DNA of 18,932 nt from JAXGVG01 sp040773965 (GTDB lineage Bacteria > Pseudomonadota > Alphaproteobacteria > UBA9219), in NCBI GenBank assembly GCA_040773965.1, contig JAXGVG010000020.1, positions 1-18,932 of the forward strand. The letters run 5' to 3'. The notes below the pieces were generated by a model. It was not told the origin of the DNA. It saw only the letters and a list, made by a program, of their open reading frames with translations, and searched no databases. This document shows positions 6,916 to 13,359 of the stretch, in pieces. The position numbers and the translations under genes are program-made. Each line of letters starts with the position of its first letter. The stretch's first letter is position 1.

Positions 6916-7635
6916 ATGCTGAATAACGAACCGCCATTCAACTACCTCGACGAAAAAGCTCTCGAAAGGCTTGAAATCAGGAAAGAGCCGTATGAATGGG
7001 GTTACATTCCCGACGCCATTCCCCATATCCACATGGACAAGGTCCTTGCCGACGCGCCGGTCATCCCCACGCGCGGCAGCTATCCCATCGCCAGCTATTT
7101 CGGCCTGCCCCGCCTCAAACGCGGCCCCGAATTCCAGAAAGTGCTGGACGATCTGCTGAGCGTGCGCTTCCGCAAGATTATCGAGAAAAAATACAACATG
7201 GACCTTAGCAAAAACCCGCCGTGCATCGTAATGATGGGCAATACGACCGGTCATTACAACGAAGGCTACGCTCACAACGATTCAAAACACAAAATCGTGA
7301 CCGTCCTCGTCGGCTTTACGCGCGAGTGGCCCTATGAACGCGGACGTCTTCGGGTTTTGAGAAGCTCGGACCGCAACGATTACGAATTCGAGTTCGCGCC
7401 GGAGTTCGGCTGCATCCTGACCTTCAAGGTCAGCGAGAAATCGTGGCACGGGTTCCTGCCGCAAAAGGGCCCGCGCATGAGCCTGCAACTTTGCTACTGC
7501 GATTCCGAAGCCTATGTCCGAAGCGAATACTTCCGCCACGGCCTGAGCGCGTTCGTCAAATCCGTTCCGTTCCTTAACAAGATTTTGAACGTGCTTCCCA
7601 AGAACATCTGGGGTTTCATTCCCAGCAAACGATAA
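6916..7635 (+). CDS. 2-oxoglutarate/Fe(II)-dependent oxygenase-like protein
   Basis: A 239-aa cytosolic protein of the prolyl-4-hydroxylase-like 2OG-Fe(II) oxygenase type. The facial triad is visible as H120-x-D122 (GYAHNDSKH) and H178 (KSWHGF), and R187 in GPRMSLQ is the likely 2-oxoglutarate-binding arginine. The core between is a beta-rich jelly-roll pattern (VTVLVGF, GRLRVLRS, GCILTFKV). These enzymes use O2 and 2-oxoglutarate to hydroxylate a substrate; the substrate here is unknown. AAAGGG lies seven bases before the ATG. The stop codon overlaps the ribosome site (TAAGGA) of the next oxygenase gene ten bases on, so the two are probably co-translated. Confidence 0.82.
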   Translation: MLNNEPPFNYLDEKALERLEIRKEPYEWGYIPDAIPHIHMDKVLADAPVIPTRGSYPIASYFGLPRLKRGPEFQKVLDDLLSVRFRKIIEKKYNMDLSKNPPCIVMMGNTTGHYNEGYAHNDSKHKIVTVLVGFTREWPYERGRLRVLRSSDRNDYEFEFAPEFGCILTFKVSEKSWHGFLPQKGPRMSLQLCYCDSEAYVRSEYFRHGLSAFVKSVPFLNKILNVLPKNIWGFIPSKR

Positions 7636-7645
7636 GGAACCGCTC

Positions 7646-8344
7646 ATGACTTTTCCGAAAGTGCCGGCGCCGGCTGAAGTTGCATCGCATTTTGTCAACG
7701 CCTTGAAAAAAGCCGGGATCGAGGAGAACCCTTACCGGCGCTGGATTCTCAAGGACACGCTCCCCGAAGACATGTGCGTCGGCGTGCTTCTGCTTCCCAT
7801 CAGGCCGCCGGACATTGCCGAATGGGGCGGCGTCCGCGATCTTGGCGAAAACAACCGGAAACGAACCTTTTTCACGCCGGAAGTTCAGAAAGACTTTCCC
7901 GCCGTCAAAGCCTTCGTCGAGGCCTTCCAGCGGCCTGACGTCGCGCGGCAGTTTTCGCAGACCCTGAACCTGCCCGCCGACGAACTGGAAGGCAGCTTCC
8001 TGCGCATCGAATACATGCAGGATCTGGACGGCATGTGGCTCAAGCCGCATCCGGATATTACGGCCAAACTTTTTTCGATGGTGATCTATCTTTGCACCGG
8101 CCCGGAAGCGAAGAACTGGGGCACGGACATTTACGACGCCAACCGGAAATGGGTGGCGCGCGGCCCTGCCGATTTCAACCGAGCGGTGATTTTCGTGCGC
8201 AGCGAGACGACTTTCCACGGTTTCGAAAAGCGCCCGATCGTCGGCGTGCGCCGCTTAATGGAAGTGAACTACGTCCGCCCCGAATGGCGCGACCGCTGGC
8301 AACTTTGCCTGCCTGAAAAGCCGGTTACGCTGAAGGGCATATAG
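7646..8344 (+). CDS. Second 2-oxoglutarate/Fe(II)-dependent oxygenase-like protein
   Basis: A 232-aa protein with the same type of active site as its upstream neighbour but little sequence likeness. It has H135-x-D137 (WLKPHPDIT), H191 (TTFHGFEKRP) and an arginine (R202 or R203, GVRRLMEV) for 2-oxoglutarate. Strands such as LFSMVIYL and RAVIFVRS form the core. The W-x-T-D-I-Y-D segment after the HxD is typical of bacterial family members. The substrate is unknown; a sugar, lipid or peptide modification is possible. The 3' end recurs as an imperfect copy at 12597-12668, beyond the adjacent minus-strand operon. The gene ends 17 bases from the convergent NifX-type gene. Confidence 0.83.
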   Translation: MTFPKVPAPAEVASHFVNALKKAGIEENPYRRWILKDTLPEDMCVGVLLLPIRPPDIAEWGGVRDLGENNRKRTFFTPEVQKDFPAVKAFVEAFQRPDVARQFSQTLNLPADELEGSFLRIEYMQDLDGMWLKPHPDITAKLFSMVIYLCTGPEAKNWGTDIYDANRKWVARGPADFNRAVIFVRSETTFHGFEKRPIVGVRRLMEVNYVRPEWRDRWQLCLPEKPVTLKGI

Positions 8345-8364
8345 AAAGCGGCCAAGTCTTTCTA
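8342..8364. terminator. Possible small bidirectional terminator
   Basis: TAGAAAG and CTTTCTA form a perfect 7-bp inverted repeat around a nine-base loop. Its arms include the stop codons of the two convergent genes. It is short and lacks a U-tract, so terminator function is only a possibility. Confidence 0.25.
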
Positions 8365-8697
8365 GTGATCGCATATATTCCCCGAGGCGTTCAGCGTGCC
8401 TGAAAAATACGCCCGGACAAGCTCTTCGGGTTCGCCGACAGGAGCGCCGGTTACAACCTTGATCCCTTTTTGCCGGAAAAGCTCGATCGCGCGAGACCCC
8501 ATCCCGCCGCAGATGACAAGGCCAACCCCGCGGTCATGGAGCCAGTTCGGCAACGCGCCCGGTTCATGCGGCGGCGCCTCGGCGTCTTGCCGTCCGGCAA
8601 TAGCGTTCGCCTCTCCGGTCTGGATCAAGGCAAAGCCGGCGCAGTGGCCAAAATGCGGGCATAACTTTCCGTCTTCAAGTGGAATGGCGACGATCAT
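8362..8697 (-). CDS. NifX/NifB-type (dinitrogenase Fe-Mo cofactor domain) protein, distal copy
   Basis: A 111-aa protein of the NifX/NifB/VnfX/ORP domain superfamily, whose members bind or carry metal-sulfur clusters. Diagnostic motifs are MIVAIPLEDGKLCPHFGHC at the start, PPHEPGALPNWL at about 42-53, VICGGMGSRA at about 61-70, and the terminal CDH. The HFGHC and CDH cysteine/histidine pairs are candidate metal ligands. The ATG overlaps the stop of the upstream ATPase gene (ATGA). It is the last gene of the seven-gene operon. Companion proteins of this kind sit next to MinD-like ferredoxin-ATPases in many anaerobes. Not a nitrogenase gene in this context. Confidence 0.88.
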   Translation of the reverse strand: MIVAIPLEDGKLCPHFGHCAGFALIQTGEANAIAGRQDAEAPPHEPGALPNWLHDRGVGLVICGGMGSRAIELFRQKGIKVVTGAPVGEPEELVRAYFSGTLNASGNICDH

Positions 8698-9575
8698 CGT
8701 TTGTTTTCCTTTTCCATGCGTTGTTGAAGCTTATTCCAAATATCCCCGATGTCTACGGCACAGGCCGCGCCGGTTTCAACGGCTGTTTTAGCCTGTTTTT
8801 GGGCCTCCGTAACGCCGTCATCGTAGCGAATGCGGCCCAGAAAGACAGCGCCTTTTGCGGCGGCCAATTCCTCGATCCGGACGGCCATGGCCGGGCAAAT
8901 GTCCCATTTGTTCACGCATACAAAAGCCGGGATCCCGAAATGCCCGGCAAGATCAAGCACGCGAAGCAAATCGTGTTCCCCGGATACCGTCGGTTCGGCA
9001 ACGGCCACAACGGCCGAAGCTCCCGAAACGGAGGCAATAACCGAACATCCGGTTCCGGGCGGCCCGTCGATCAGGATCATTTCGCGGTTCGTTTCTCCGG
9101 CTATTCGCCTTGCTTCCTGCCGTACTGTCGAAACGAGCTTCCCGGAGTTTTCCGCCGCTATGCCGAGCCTTGCGTGAACCATAGGCCCTGCGCGCGTGTC
9201 GGAAACCATCCATACGCCGCACAGGCGGTTCTTAAGGTTGACGGCGCTATGGGGACAAAAATGGGCGCAAACGCCGCAACCTTCGCACGATGCCGGATCG
9301 ACGCGAAAAACGCCTTTTGTTTCCTTGATGGCGCCAAAACGGCAGAGGTTCAGGCACGCGCCGCAAGCGTTGCATCTGTTTGCATCGATTTCCGCCTCGA
9401 CGCCGCTCCGGAAATCGTGCCGCTCCCTGACTGTTGGCGAAAGGAGGATGTGCAAATCGGCCGCGTCGACGTCGCAATCCGCCAAAACGGCCTTCGACGA
9501 AAGAAGGGCGAAGCTCGCCATCAGGCTCGTTTTGCCGGTGCCGCCCTTGCCGCTAATGACGACGATTTCCTTCAT
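8694..9575 (-). CDS. MinD-like P-loop ATPase with inserted 2x[4Fe-4S] ferredoxin segment (second of pair)
   Basis: A 293-aa cytosolic ATPase of the MinD/Mrp/NBP35 SIMIBI class. The deviant Walker A is GKGGTGKT at residues 9-16. A bacterial ferredoxin insert follows with C68-x2-C71-x2-C74-x3-C78 and C97-x2-C100-x2-C103-x3-C107, sufficient for two [4Fe-4S] clusters. Switch II is LIDGPPGTGCSVIA at about 173-186. The order ATPase-ferredoxin-ATPase is the one found in ORP clusters of sulfate reducers (the DVU2103/DVU2104 type). A role in assembling or delivering a metal-sulfur cluster to the NifX-type proteins is inferred. The start overlaps the previous gene's stop. Confidence 0.9.
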   Translation of the reverse strand: MKEIVVISGKGGTGKTSLMASFALLSSKAVLADCDVDAADLHILLSPTVRERHDFRSGVEAEIDANRCNACGACLNLCRFGAIKETKGVFRVDPASCEGCGVCAHFCPHSAVNLKNRLCGVWMVSDTRAGPMVHARLGIAAENSGKLVSTVRQEARRIAGETNREMILIDGPPGTGCSVIASVSGASAVVAVAEPTVSGEHDLLRVLDLAGHFGIPAFVCVNKWDICPAMAVRIEELAAAKGAVFLGRIRYDDGVTEAQKQAKTAVETGAACAVDIGDIWNKLQQRMEKENKR

Positions 9576-10402
9576 GCCTCCTCACGAATCCTATGCAGCA
9601 GAGAGGTAAAAAGCTTTTCATATTCAGGCAAAGCCTCGACGACGGGCTTGCCCGTTGCGTAAACTTCCGCAATCCGCCGGTCGTGCGGAATTTCCGCCAA
9701 CAACGCGATATTTTCCTCGTCGAGATAGGGACGGACAAGATCGTCCCCTTCCTGGGCGCGATTGACGACGGCGCCGAACGGGATCCCGAGCTCGCGCACG
9801 ACATCGACGGCAAGACGCAGATCGTTAAGGCCGAACGGCGTCGGTTCGGTGACAAGCACGACATAATCCGTCTCGCGCACCGCCGCAATGACGGGGCAAG
9901 AAGTTCCAGGCGGCGCATCGATGAGAACGAGTTCTCCTTCCGCTTCCTCCTTAACCGCGCGAATAAGCGGCGGCGCAATCGCGACGCCGACGTCCAGCAC
10001 GCCATACGCAAGGGTAACCGCGCCGCATCGCATGGTCTCCACAATGCCGATCCGCTTCTCTATTTCACGAATGGCCTTTTGAGGACATACGCGCATGCAT
10101 CCGCCGCAGCCGTGGCACATATCCTGGGAGATAGCCGGAACGGTTCCAAACGAAACAATGGCATTGAATGCGCAAAACCGGCTGCATTCGCCGCATCCGT
10201 CGCACCGCGCCTCGTCGATGACGGGAACGGGAACGGTCACGATGCGCCGGTTGACAAGATCGCCTTTTAAAAACAAGTGCGCGTTAGGCGCTTCCACGTC
10301 GCAATCCAGAAGACGCAAAGGCGTCTTCGCCGCCAGCGCCACATTGACGGCCAGAGTCGTCTTGCCCGTCCCGCCTTTGCCCGATGCGAAGGCAATCTTC
10401 AT
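9572..10402 (-). CDS. MinD-like P-loop ATPase with inserted 2x[4Fe-4S] ferredoxin segment (first of pair)
   Basis: A 276-aa paralogue of the following gene. It has Walker A GKGGTGKT at residues 8-15 and the DCDVEAPN segment at 33-40. Ferredoxin cysteines are C67, C70, C73, C77 and C96, C99, C102, C106, and the ATPase continues with LIDAPPGTSCPVIA. The two copies are clearly divergent, so each probably has its own role, perhaps as a heterodimer. The ATG overlaps the upstream NifX-type stop (ATGA). Like its partner it is predicted to couple ATP hydrolysis to Fe-S or electron-transfer chemistry. The closest known context is the anaerobe-specific orange protein complex. Confidence 0.9.
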   Translation of the reverse strand: MKIAFASGKGGTGKTTLAVNVALAAKTPLRLLDCDVEAPNAHLFLKGDLVNRRIVTVPVPVIDEARCDGCGECSRFCAFNAIVSFGTVPAISQDMCHGCGGCMRVCPQKAIREIEKRIGIVETMRCGAVTLAYGVLDVGVAIAPPLIRAVKEEAEGELVLIDAPPGTSCPVIAAVRETDYVVLVTEPTPFGLNDLRLAVDVVRELGIPFGAVVNRAQEGDDLVRPYLDEENIALLAEIPHDRRIAEVYATGKPVVEALPEYEKLFTSLLHRIREEA

Positions 10403-10740
10403 GCTGAAGCGATTTCAGCCAGTTTAGCCTCATTAAAAGCTTCCAGCGCCCCGGCAACCGAAACGTCTTTGGCCGAATAGACTTTGACTCCCGCGTTTTT
10501 CAGGGCCTGAAACGCTTTCGGCCCACAATCGCCGGTCACCAAAACGACCGCTCCGGCCTTGACAACGGTTTCCGCCGCTTTCAACCCCGCGCCCTGCCCT
10601 GCCTGCGCATAAGCGTTATCGATCACGGAAAAGGCTTTCGTTTCCGTATCGTAAATCAGAAACTTTGCCGCGCGGCCAAAACGCGAATCCATCCTGGCCG
10701 ACATATCCGCGCCGTCGGACACGGTAAAAGCTATCTTCAT
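10399..10740 (-). CDS. NifX/NifB-type (ORP-like) small cluster-binding protein, proximal copy
   Basis: A 113-aa protein of the dinitrogenase Fe-Mo cofactor domain superfamily, to which the Mo-Cu sulfide orange protein of Desulfovibrio belongs. Family features are MKIAFTVSDG at the start, DSRFGRAAKFLIYD at about 18-31, the glycine-rich AGQGAGLKAAE, and a VTGDCGPKAFQAL segment at about 69-81. The chain has a single cysteine (in GDCGP), unlike the cysteine-rich distal copy. It starts at an ATGA overlap with the DUF134 gene. Whether it carries a Mo-Cu cluster, another metal or none cannot be told from sequence. Confidence 0.87.
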   Translation of the reverse strand: MKIAFTVSDGADMSARMDSRFGRAAKFLIYDTETKAFSVIDNAYAQAGQGAGLKAAETVVKAGAVVLVTGDCGPKAFQALKNAGVKVYSAKDVSVAGALEAFNEAKLAEIASA

Positions 10741-11060
10741 TGTCTCTTTCCTTTCTTTTTCATAGAAGCGCCAATGCGCGTGAAATCGCCGCCATCGATT
10801 TCCAAAGCGCCGCCCTCCGCCAAAGCTTTGGCAATCGCCTTGCGCGCGCTCGACAAGACGCGCGAAAAGGTAGGGCGCGAGACTCCCATAAGCTTTGCCG
10901 CCTCTTGCTGTTCCATATCCTTGTAATCGGAGAGCAGGACGGCTTCATATTCCTCGTCCTTCAGCGTCACGACCTCCAGCTCGCCAAGCGGAACGCCGCG
11001 CGGTTTAAAAAAGCGCGATGAAGGACTGGATCTGACAAGGCGGCATTTGCGCGGCCTCAT
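10737..11060 (-). CDS. DUF134-family helix-turn-helix protein, probable operon regulator
   Basis: A 107-aa protein with the DUF134 start MRPRKCRLV, the FFKPRGVPL segment and a sigma-like helix-turn-helix at about 50-75 (QQEAAKLMGVSRPTFSRVL). DUF134 proteins repeatedly occur next to NifX-type proteins and MinD-like ferredoxin-ATPases in anaerobes and are presumed DNA-binding. The N-terminal basic stretch and the lysine-rich tail (KKKGKRQ) fit nucleic-acid binding. It begins three bases after the CcdA-like stop and overlaps the next gene by four bases. An autoregulatory role at the operon promoter (palindrome at 12485-12498) is a guess. Confidence 0.88.
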   Translation of the reverse strand: MRPRKCRLVRSSPSSRFFKPRGVPLGELEVVTLKDEEYEAVLLSDYKDMEQQEAAKLMGVSRPTFSRVLSSARKAIAKALAEGGALEIDGGDFTRIGASMKKKGKRQ

Positions 11061-11063
11061 CCC

Positions 11064-11762
11064 CTAAATCCACTCCCCGATCATGGCGACGCCAATGCCG
11101 AGAATAAGAAGACCTGCGATCAGGTGAAGATAGCGAATGTTCTTGTCCTTCCAGTTTTGCACATCCTCGACGCGGCTGAGACCCAGATAAACCGCGAATG
11201 TGATGAGCAGCATCGGCGAGATGAAAATCGCGTTGTAAAGAAGAAGGGTCGGCAACGTTTTTACAATTTCCATGACCGATAAAAGCCCGCCCAAAATGAT
11301 GTAAGGGCCGATCGTGCAAGGCAATAGGAAAAGCGTTACCAACAAGCCGACGACAAAAGCTCCGGCAGGAGAAGTGACTTTGGCAATCAGCGCCTTGACT
11401 TTTGGCCGCCAGCTTACCGGCATTTCCGTGCTGAAACGGCCCACCTGGTAAGCGAAGAAATCCTTGATCTGAAGCAGGCCCAAAATGACGGCGACGGCCC
11501 CCAGCCCTTTATACAGGAAAGGGCGCACCACGGTGATGCCCTGAACGAGCTGAAAGGATTTGATGATGAACAGGCCGTAAATCAGATACATGATAAAAAC
11601 GGCCAGACTGAACGAAAGCCCGGCCCAGACAATATTGATTTTCTTGTGCGGGTTATAGGCCATGATGGCGACCAGAAGCATCGTCAGCACCGCAAACTCG
11701 CAAGGATTTACGGCATCCGCCAACGCCAGGGAAACGACTTTTGTCAAAGATATTTCTTCCAT
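11064..11762 (-). CDS. CcdA/DsbD-like membrane electron-transfer protein
   Basis: A 232-aa integral membrane protein with about six hydrophobic helices. The two cysteines sit in helix-associated motifs typical of the DsbD/CcdA transmembrane domain: C21 in DAVNPCEF and C149 in LFLLPCTIGPY. Such proteins pass electrons from cytosolic thioredoxin across the membrane to a periplasmic thiol protein. The ATG at 11762 is chosen because GGAGG lies six bases upstream (GAAGGAGGAAAAA); a longer frame to 11873 overlaps the upstream gene. The gene follows the CPHC thioredoxin-like gene by 11 bases, so that protein is the likely redox partner. Function in cytochrome c maturation cannot be excluded, but no cytochrome gene is nearby. 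Confidence 0.85.
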   Translation of the reverse strand: MEEISLTKVVSLALADAVNPCEFAVLTMLLVAIMAYNPHKKINIVWAGLSFSLAVFIMYLIYGLFIIKSFQLVQGITVVRPFLYKGLGAVAVILGLLQIKDFFAYQVGRFSTEMPVSWRPKVKALIAKVTSPAGAFVVGLLVTLFLLPCTIGPYIILGGLLSVMEIVKTLPTLLLYNAIFISPMLLITFAVYLGLSRVEDVQNWKDKNIRYLHLIAGLLILGIGVAMIGEWI

Positions 11763-11773
11763 TTTTTCCTCCT

Positions 11774-12451
11774 TCAATCGCGCATAAGAAGCCAGCCATT
11801 GAACGCGCAAGCTTTCGCAAAACGCGCCGTATCGTCCGAAAGGGCAATCTCTCTGTCTTGCGTTGCGACGCAACCTTGAGGTTCCTCCCCTTCCAGCAAG
11901 AACTTTTTGACCGCATCGCTTTCTTTGGACGATTCATCCACCCGAACGGCTACGCGATCTTTAAACCAAAGTTTTGGCAGTCGCGGCAAATCGGTCAAAG
12001 ATAAAGCGTCAAACGGACGCGCTCCGGCCGGAAGCACGATGCCGTTGCCCTTATGTTTGGCGATCAGCGAATCCATAGCTTTTATAATCGGCCTGTCGCC
12101 GACAACGGCGCTTCCCTTCTTGTCCTCAAACACAATCATCGGAACGCCAAGCCCTGTGTTGAGTTTGGAATTGTAAGCCATTAACAAGGGCGCGTTCGCG
12201 CTGTCTCTGTAAATTTCGTACTCGACAACCAGCAGATTTCCTTCGCGCACTTTTTTCTTGAGCAGGCCCGGATCGACGTTTGCGCAATGCGGACAGCCAA
12301 TGCCCGTGAAATAGATGAAAGAAGTCACGTCGCGCAAAAGCGATTTCGCGGCGGTAGACGAAGCGTTCGCGTCCGCCCCGGTTCCGGAAACCGTCAATAC
12401 GAACGCCATGACCGCGCACCCGTAAACAAAACGGGAAAAAACCTGCTTCAT
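11774..12451 (-). CDS. Secreted thioredoxin-fold protein with CPHC active site
   Basis: A 225-aa protein with a Sec signal (MKQVFSRFVYG, hydrophobic VMAFVLTV, cleavage probably near residues 26-30). A thioredoxin-like strand (TSFIYFTGIG) leads into C53-P-H-C56, the dithiol motif of DsbA-like oxidoreductases. The cis-proline region is GLGVPMIVFED. Two later cysteines (PQGCVAT, AKACAFN) could form a second, structural or regulatory pair. The C-terminal half is not recognised. The protein is predicted to act in the periplasm and to be kept reduced by the CcdA-like protein encoded just downstream. ATG 12451 has GAAGGA six bases upstream. It is the first gene of the ORP-like operon. Confidence 0.83.
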   Translation of the reverse strand: MKQVFSRFVYGCAVMAFVLTVSGTGADANASSTAAKSLLRDVTSFIYFTGIGCPHCANVDPGLLKKKVREGNLLVVEYEIYRDSANAPLLMAYNSKLNTGLGVPMIVFEDKKGSAVVGDRPIIKAMDSLIAKHKGNGIVLPAGARPFDALSLTDLPRLPKLWFKDRVAVRVDESSKESDAVKKFLLEGEEPQGCVATQDREIALSDDTARFAKACAFNGWLLMRD

Positions 12452-12484
12452 TTCGAATCCTTCCGGGTTGAGTAAAATGACTTA

Positions 12485-12498
12485 TGAACAAGCGTTCA
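12485..12498. promoter_or_regulatory. Operator-like palindrome at the ORP-like operon promoter
   Basis: TGAAC-AAGC-GTTCA is a perfect 5+5 inverted repeat lying 34-47 bases upstream of the first start codon. It touches the candidate -10 and covers the expected transcription start. That position suits a repressor, possibly the DUF134 protein. Confidence 0.4.
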
Positions 12499-12526
12499 CA
12501 ATGTTACGGGATAATGTTTTTGTCAA
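12498..12526 (-). promoter_or_regulatory. Candidate sigma70-type promoter of the seven-gene operon
   Basis: On the minus strand a perfect -35, TTGACA (12526-12521), is followed 17 bases later by CATTGT (12503-12498), a weak -10. The predicted start is near 12491, giving a leader of about 40 bases. Confidence 0.45.
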
Positions 12527-12533
12527 TCATCAA
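12520..12533 (-). promoter_or_regulatory. Weak FNR-like site at the ORP-like operon promoter
   Basis: TTGAT-GATT-GACAA on the minus strand has one perfect FNR half-site and a second half with three of five matches. It overlaps the candidate -35. The match is imperfect, so anaerobic control by the local Crp/Fnr protein is only suggested. Confidence 0.3.
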
Positions 12534-12596
12534 AAAATAATATTTGATTTGACTTGACTTATAACCTGCCGGGATTGGCCGTTTGAGATAATACGC

Positions 12597-12668
12597 TTCG
12601 TCCGCTCCGAATGGCGCGACCGCCGACAGCCATGCCTGCCTGAAAAGCCTATTGCACTGAAGGGATAG
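12597..12668 (+). pseudogene. Remnant 3' end of a second copy of the 2OG oxygenase gene
   Basis: The frame reads FVRSEWRDRRQPCLPEKPIALKG then stop. It matches the last residues of the intact oxygenase at 7646-8344, where the equivalent reads YVRPEWRDRWQLCLPEKP and so on. By hand count about 57 of 69 bases are identical. No upstream coding region remains. The fragment lies in the same orientation on the far side of the minus-strand operon from the intact gene, so the two copies bracket that operon. Confidence 0.75.
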
Positions 12669-13064
12669 ATGTTTTCTTCACTCCGGGAGTCAGTGCAAAC
12701 AACAGCGGGGAAAGATTCCTGACATCAAGTCGCTGTGAAACGGATGCTCGGGATGTGTATGGTTGATCCCGTCGTCGGGGCCTTCTTCGCCGTCGATTTT
12801 AATGCGGGACCCGGCGCGCGGCCTTCTTGTGCAAAGCAAATCCGCGTTTGTCTTATAAGAGATAGACATGAGGCAAAGGCTTCTTCTGACGAGAACAGGC
12901 GCACGTTAACAAAAAAACACAAGTTGTAAAGTGAAAATCTTGTTGCTGCGTCAAATGCTTAACGAAAGTGACAAAAAAATCGTCACCGCCCTGTGATCAA
13001 CTCACCCTTGCCCCATCCTTTGGGGGAGAGCCGAAACTTTGAAGAAGGGTTCAAAATCGTAAAA
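12669..13064. other. Intergenic region upstream of the tRNA 3' end
   Basis: No gene is supported. Short open frames on both strands (12735-12929 plus, 12922-12725 minus) overlap and resemble nothing known. A REP-like inverted repeat with CCCC and GGGG arms lies at about 12996-13030, downstream of the minus-strand tRNA. GTGAC/GTCAC flanks an A-rich loop at about 12967-12986. Confidence 0.4.
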
Positions 13065-13158
13065 TGGCGGAGACGGAGGGATTCGAACCCTCGGTACGGC
13101 TTTACAACCGTACAACGGTTTAGCAAACCGCCGCCTTCAGCCTCTCGGCCACGTCTCC
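13065..13158 (-). tRNA. tRNA-Ser (anticodon GCU)
   Basis: A complete class II tRNA of 94 bases including an encoded CCA. The acceptor stem pairs GGAGACG with CGTCTCC, discriminator G. The D-arm begins TGGCCGAG. The anticodon arm GCGGT-TTGCTAA-ACCGT gives anticodon GCT, reading AGC/AGU. A long variable stem (TACGG with CCGTA) is typical of tRNA-Ser, and GGGTTCGAATCCC forms the T-arm. A decayed copy of its 5' part lies immediately upstream. Confidence 0.95.
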
Positions 13159-13222
13159 GCATAACTTGACCTTTAGCACACCGGCTGAAGGCCTCAATAT
13201 TGTGCGCGCCTTCGCGCGCGGG

Positions 13223-13295
13223 CAGCCTCTTCCGCCTTCGCCTTGTCACTCGCTTGCTCGTGACGGGCTTCGGCGGACAAGCGGCCACGTCTCCG
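13223..13295 (-). pseudogene. Decayed partial tRNA-Ser copy interrupted by a palindromic element
   Basis: CGGCCACGTCTCCG (plus strand, 13282-13295) repeats the 5' end of the neighbouring tRNA-Ser exactly, and CAGCCTCT (13223-13230) repeats the next tRNA segment. In the intact tRNA these blocks are contiguous; here about 51 bases, mostly one palindrome, separate them at the D-arm. The rest of the tRNA is not recognisable. Confidence 0.6.
13231..13277. repeat. Palindromic element, copy 1
   Basis: A 47-bp imperfect palindrome. TCCGCC pairs with GGCGGA, followed by a symmetric TTC/TTC internal loop, GCC with GGC, and an inner GTCAC/GTGAC stem. The outer arms and symmetric three-base internal loop recur at 18582-18610. 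It resembles the short palindromic elements scattered in some alphaproteobacterial genomes. Confidence 0.6.
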
Positions 13296-13359
13296 TTGCA
13301 AGCCCTATCGTATAGCGTGCTTTGGTAAACGATAAAATACTAAAAAAAGCCCTTTTTTC

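Noticed and set aside
8362..10740. Nitrogen-fixation (nif) genes
   Set aside because: The NifX/NifB-type domain is present, but there is no nifHDK, nifEN or full-length nifB; the DUF134 and MinD-ferredoxin partners indicate an ORP-type context instead.
12725..12929. Two overlapping 64-65 codon open frames in the gap before the tRNA
   Set aside because: No ribosome site, no domain, mutually overlapping; most likely non-coding.
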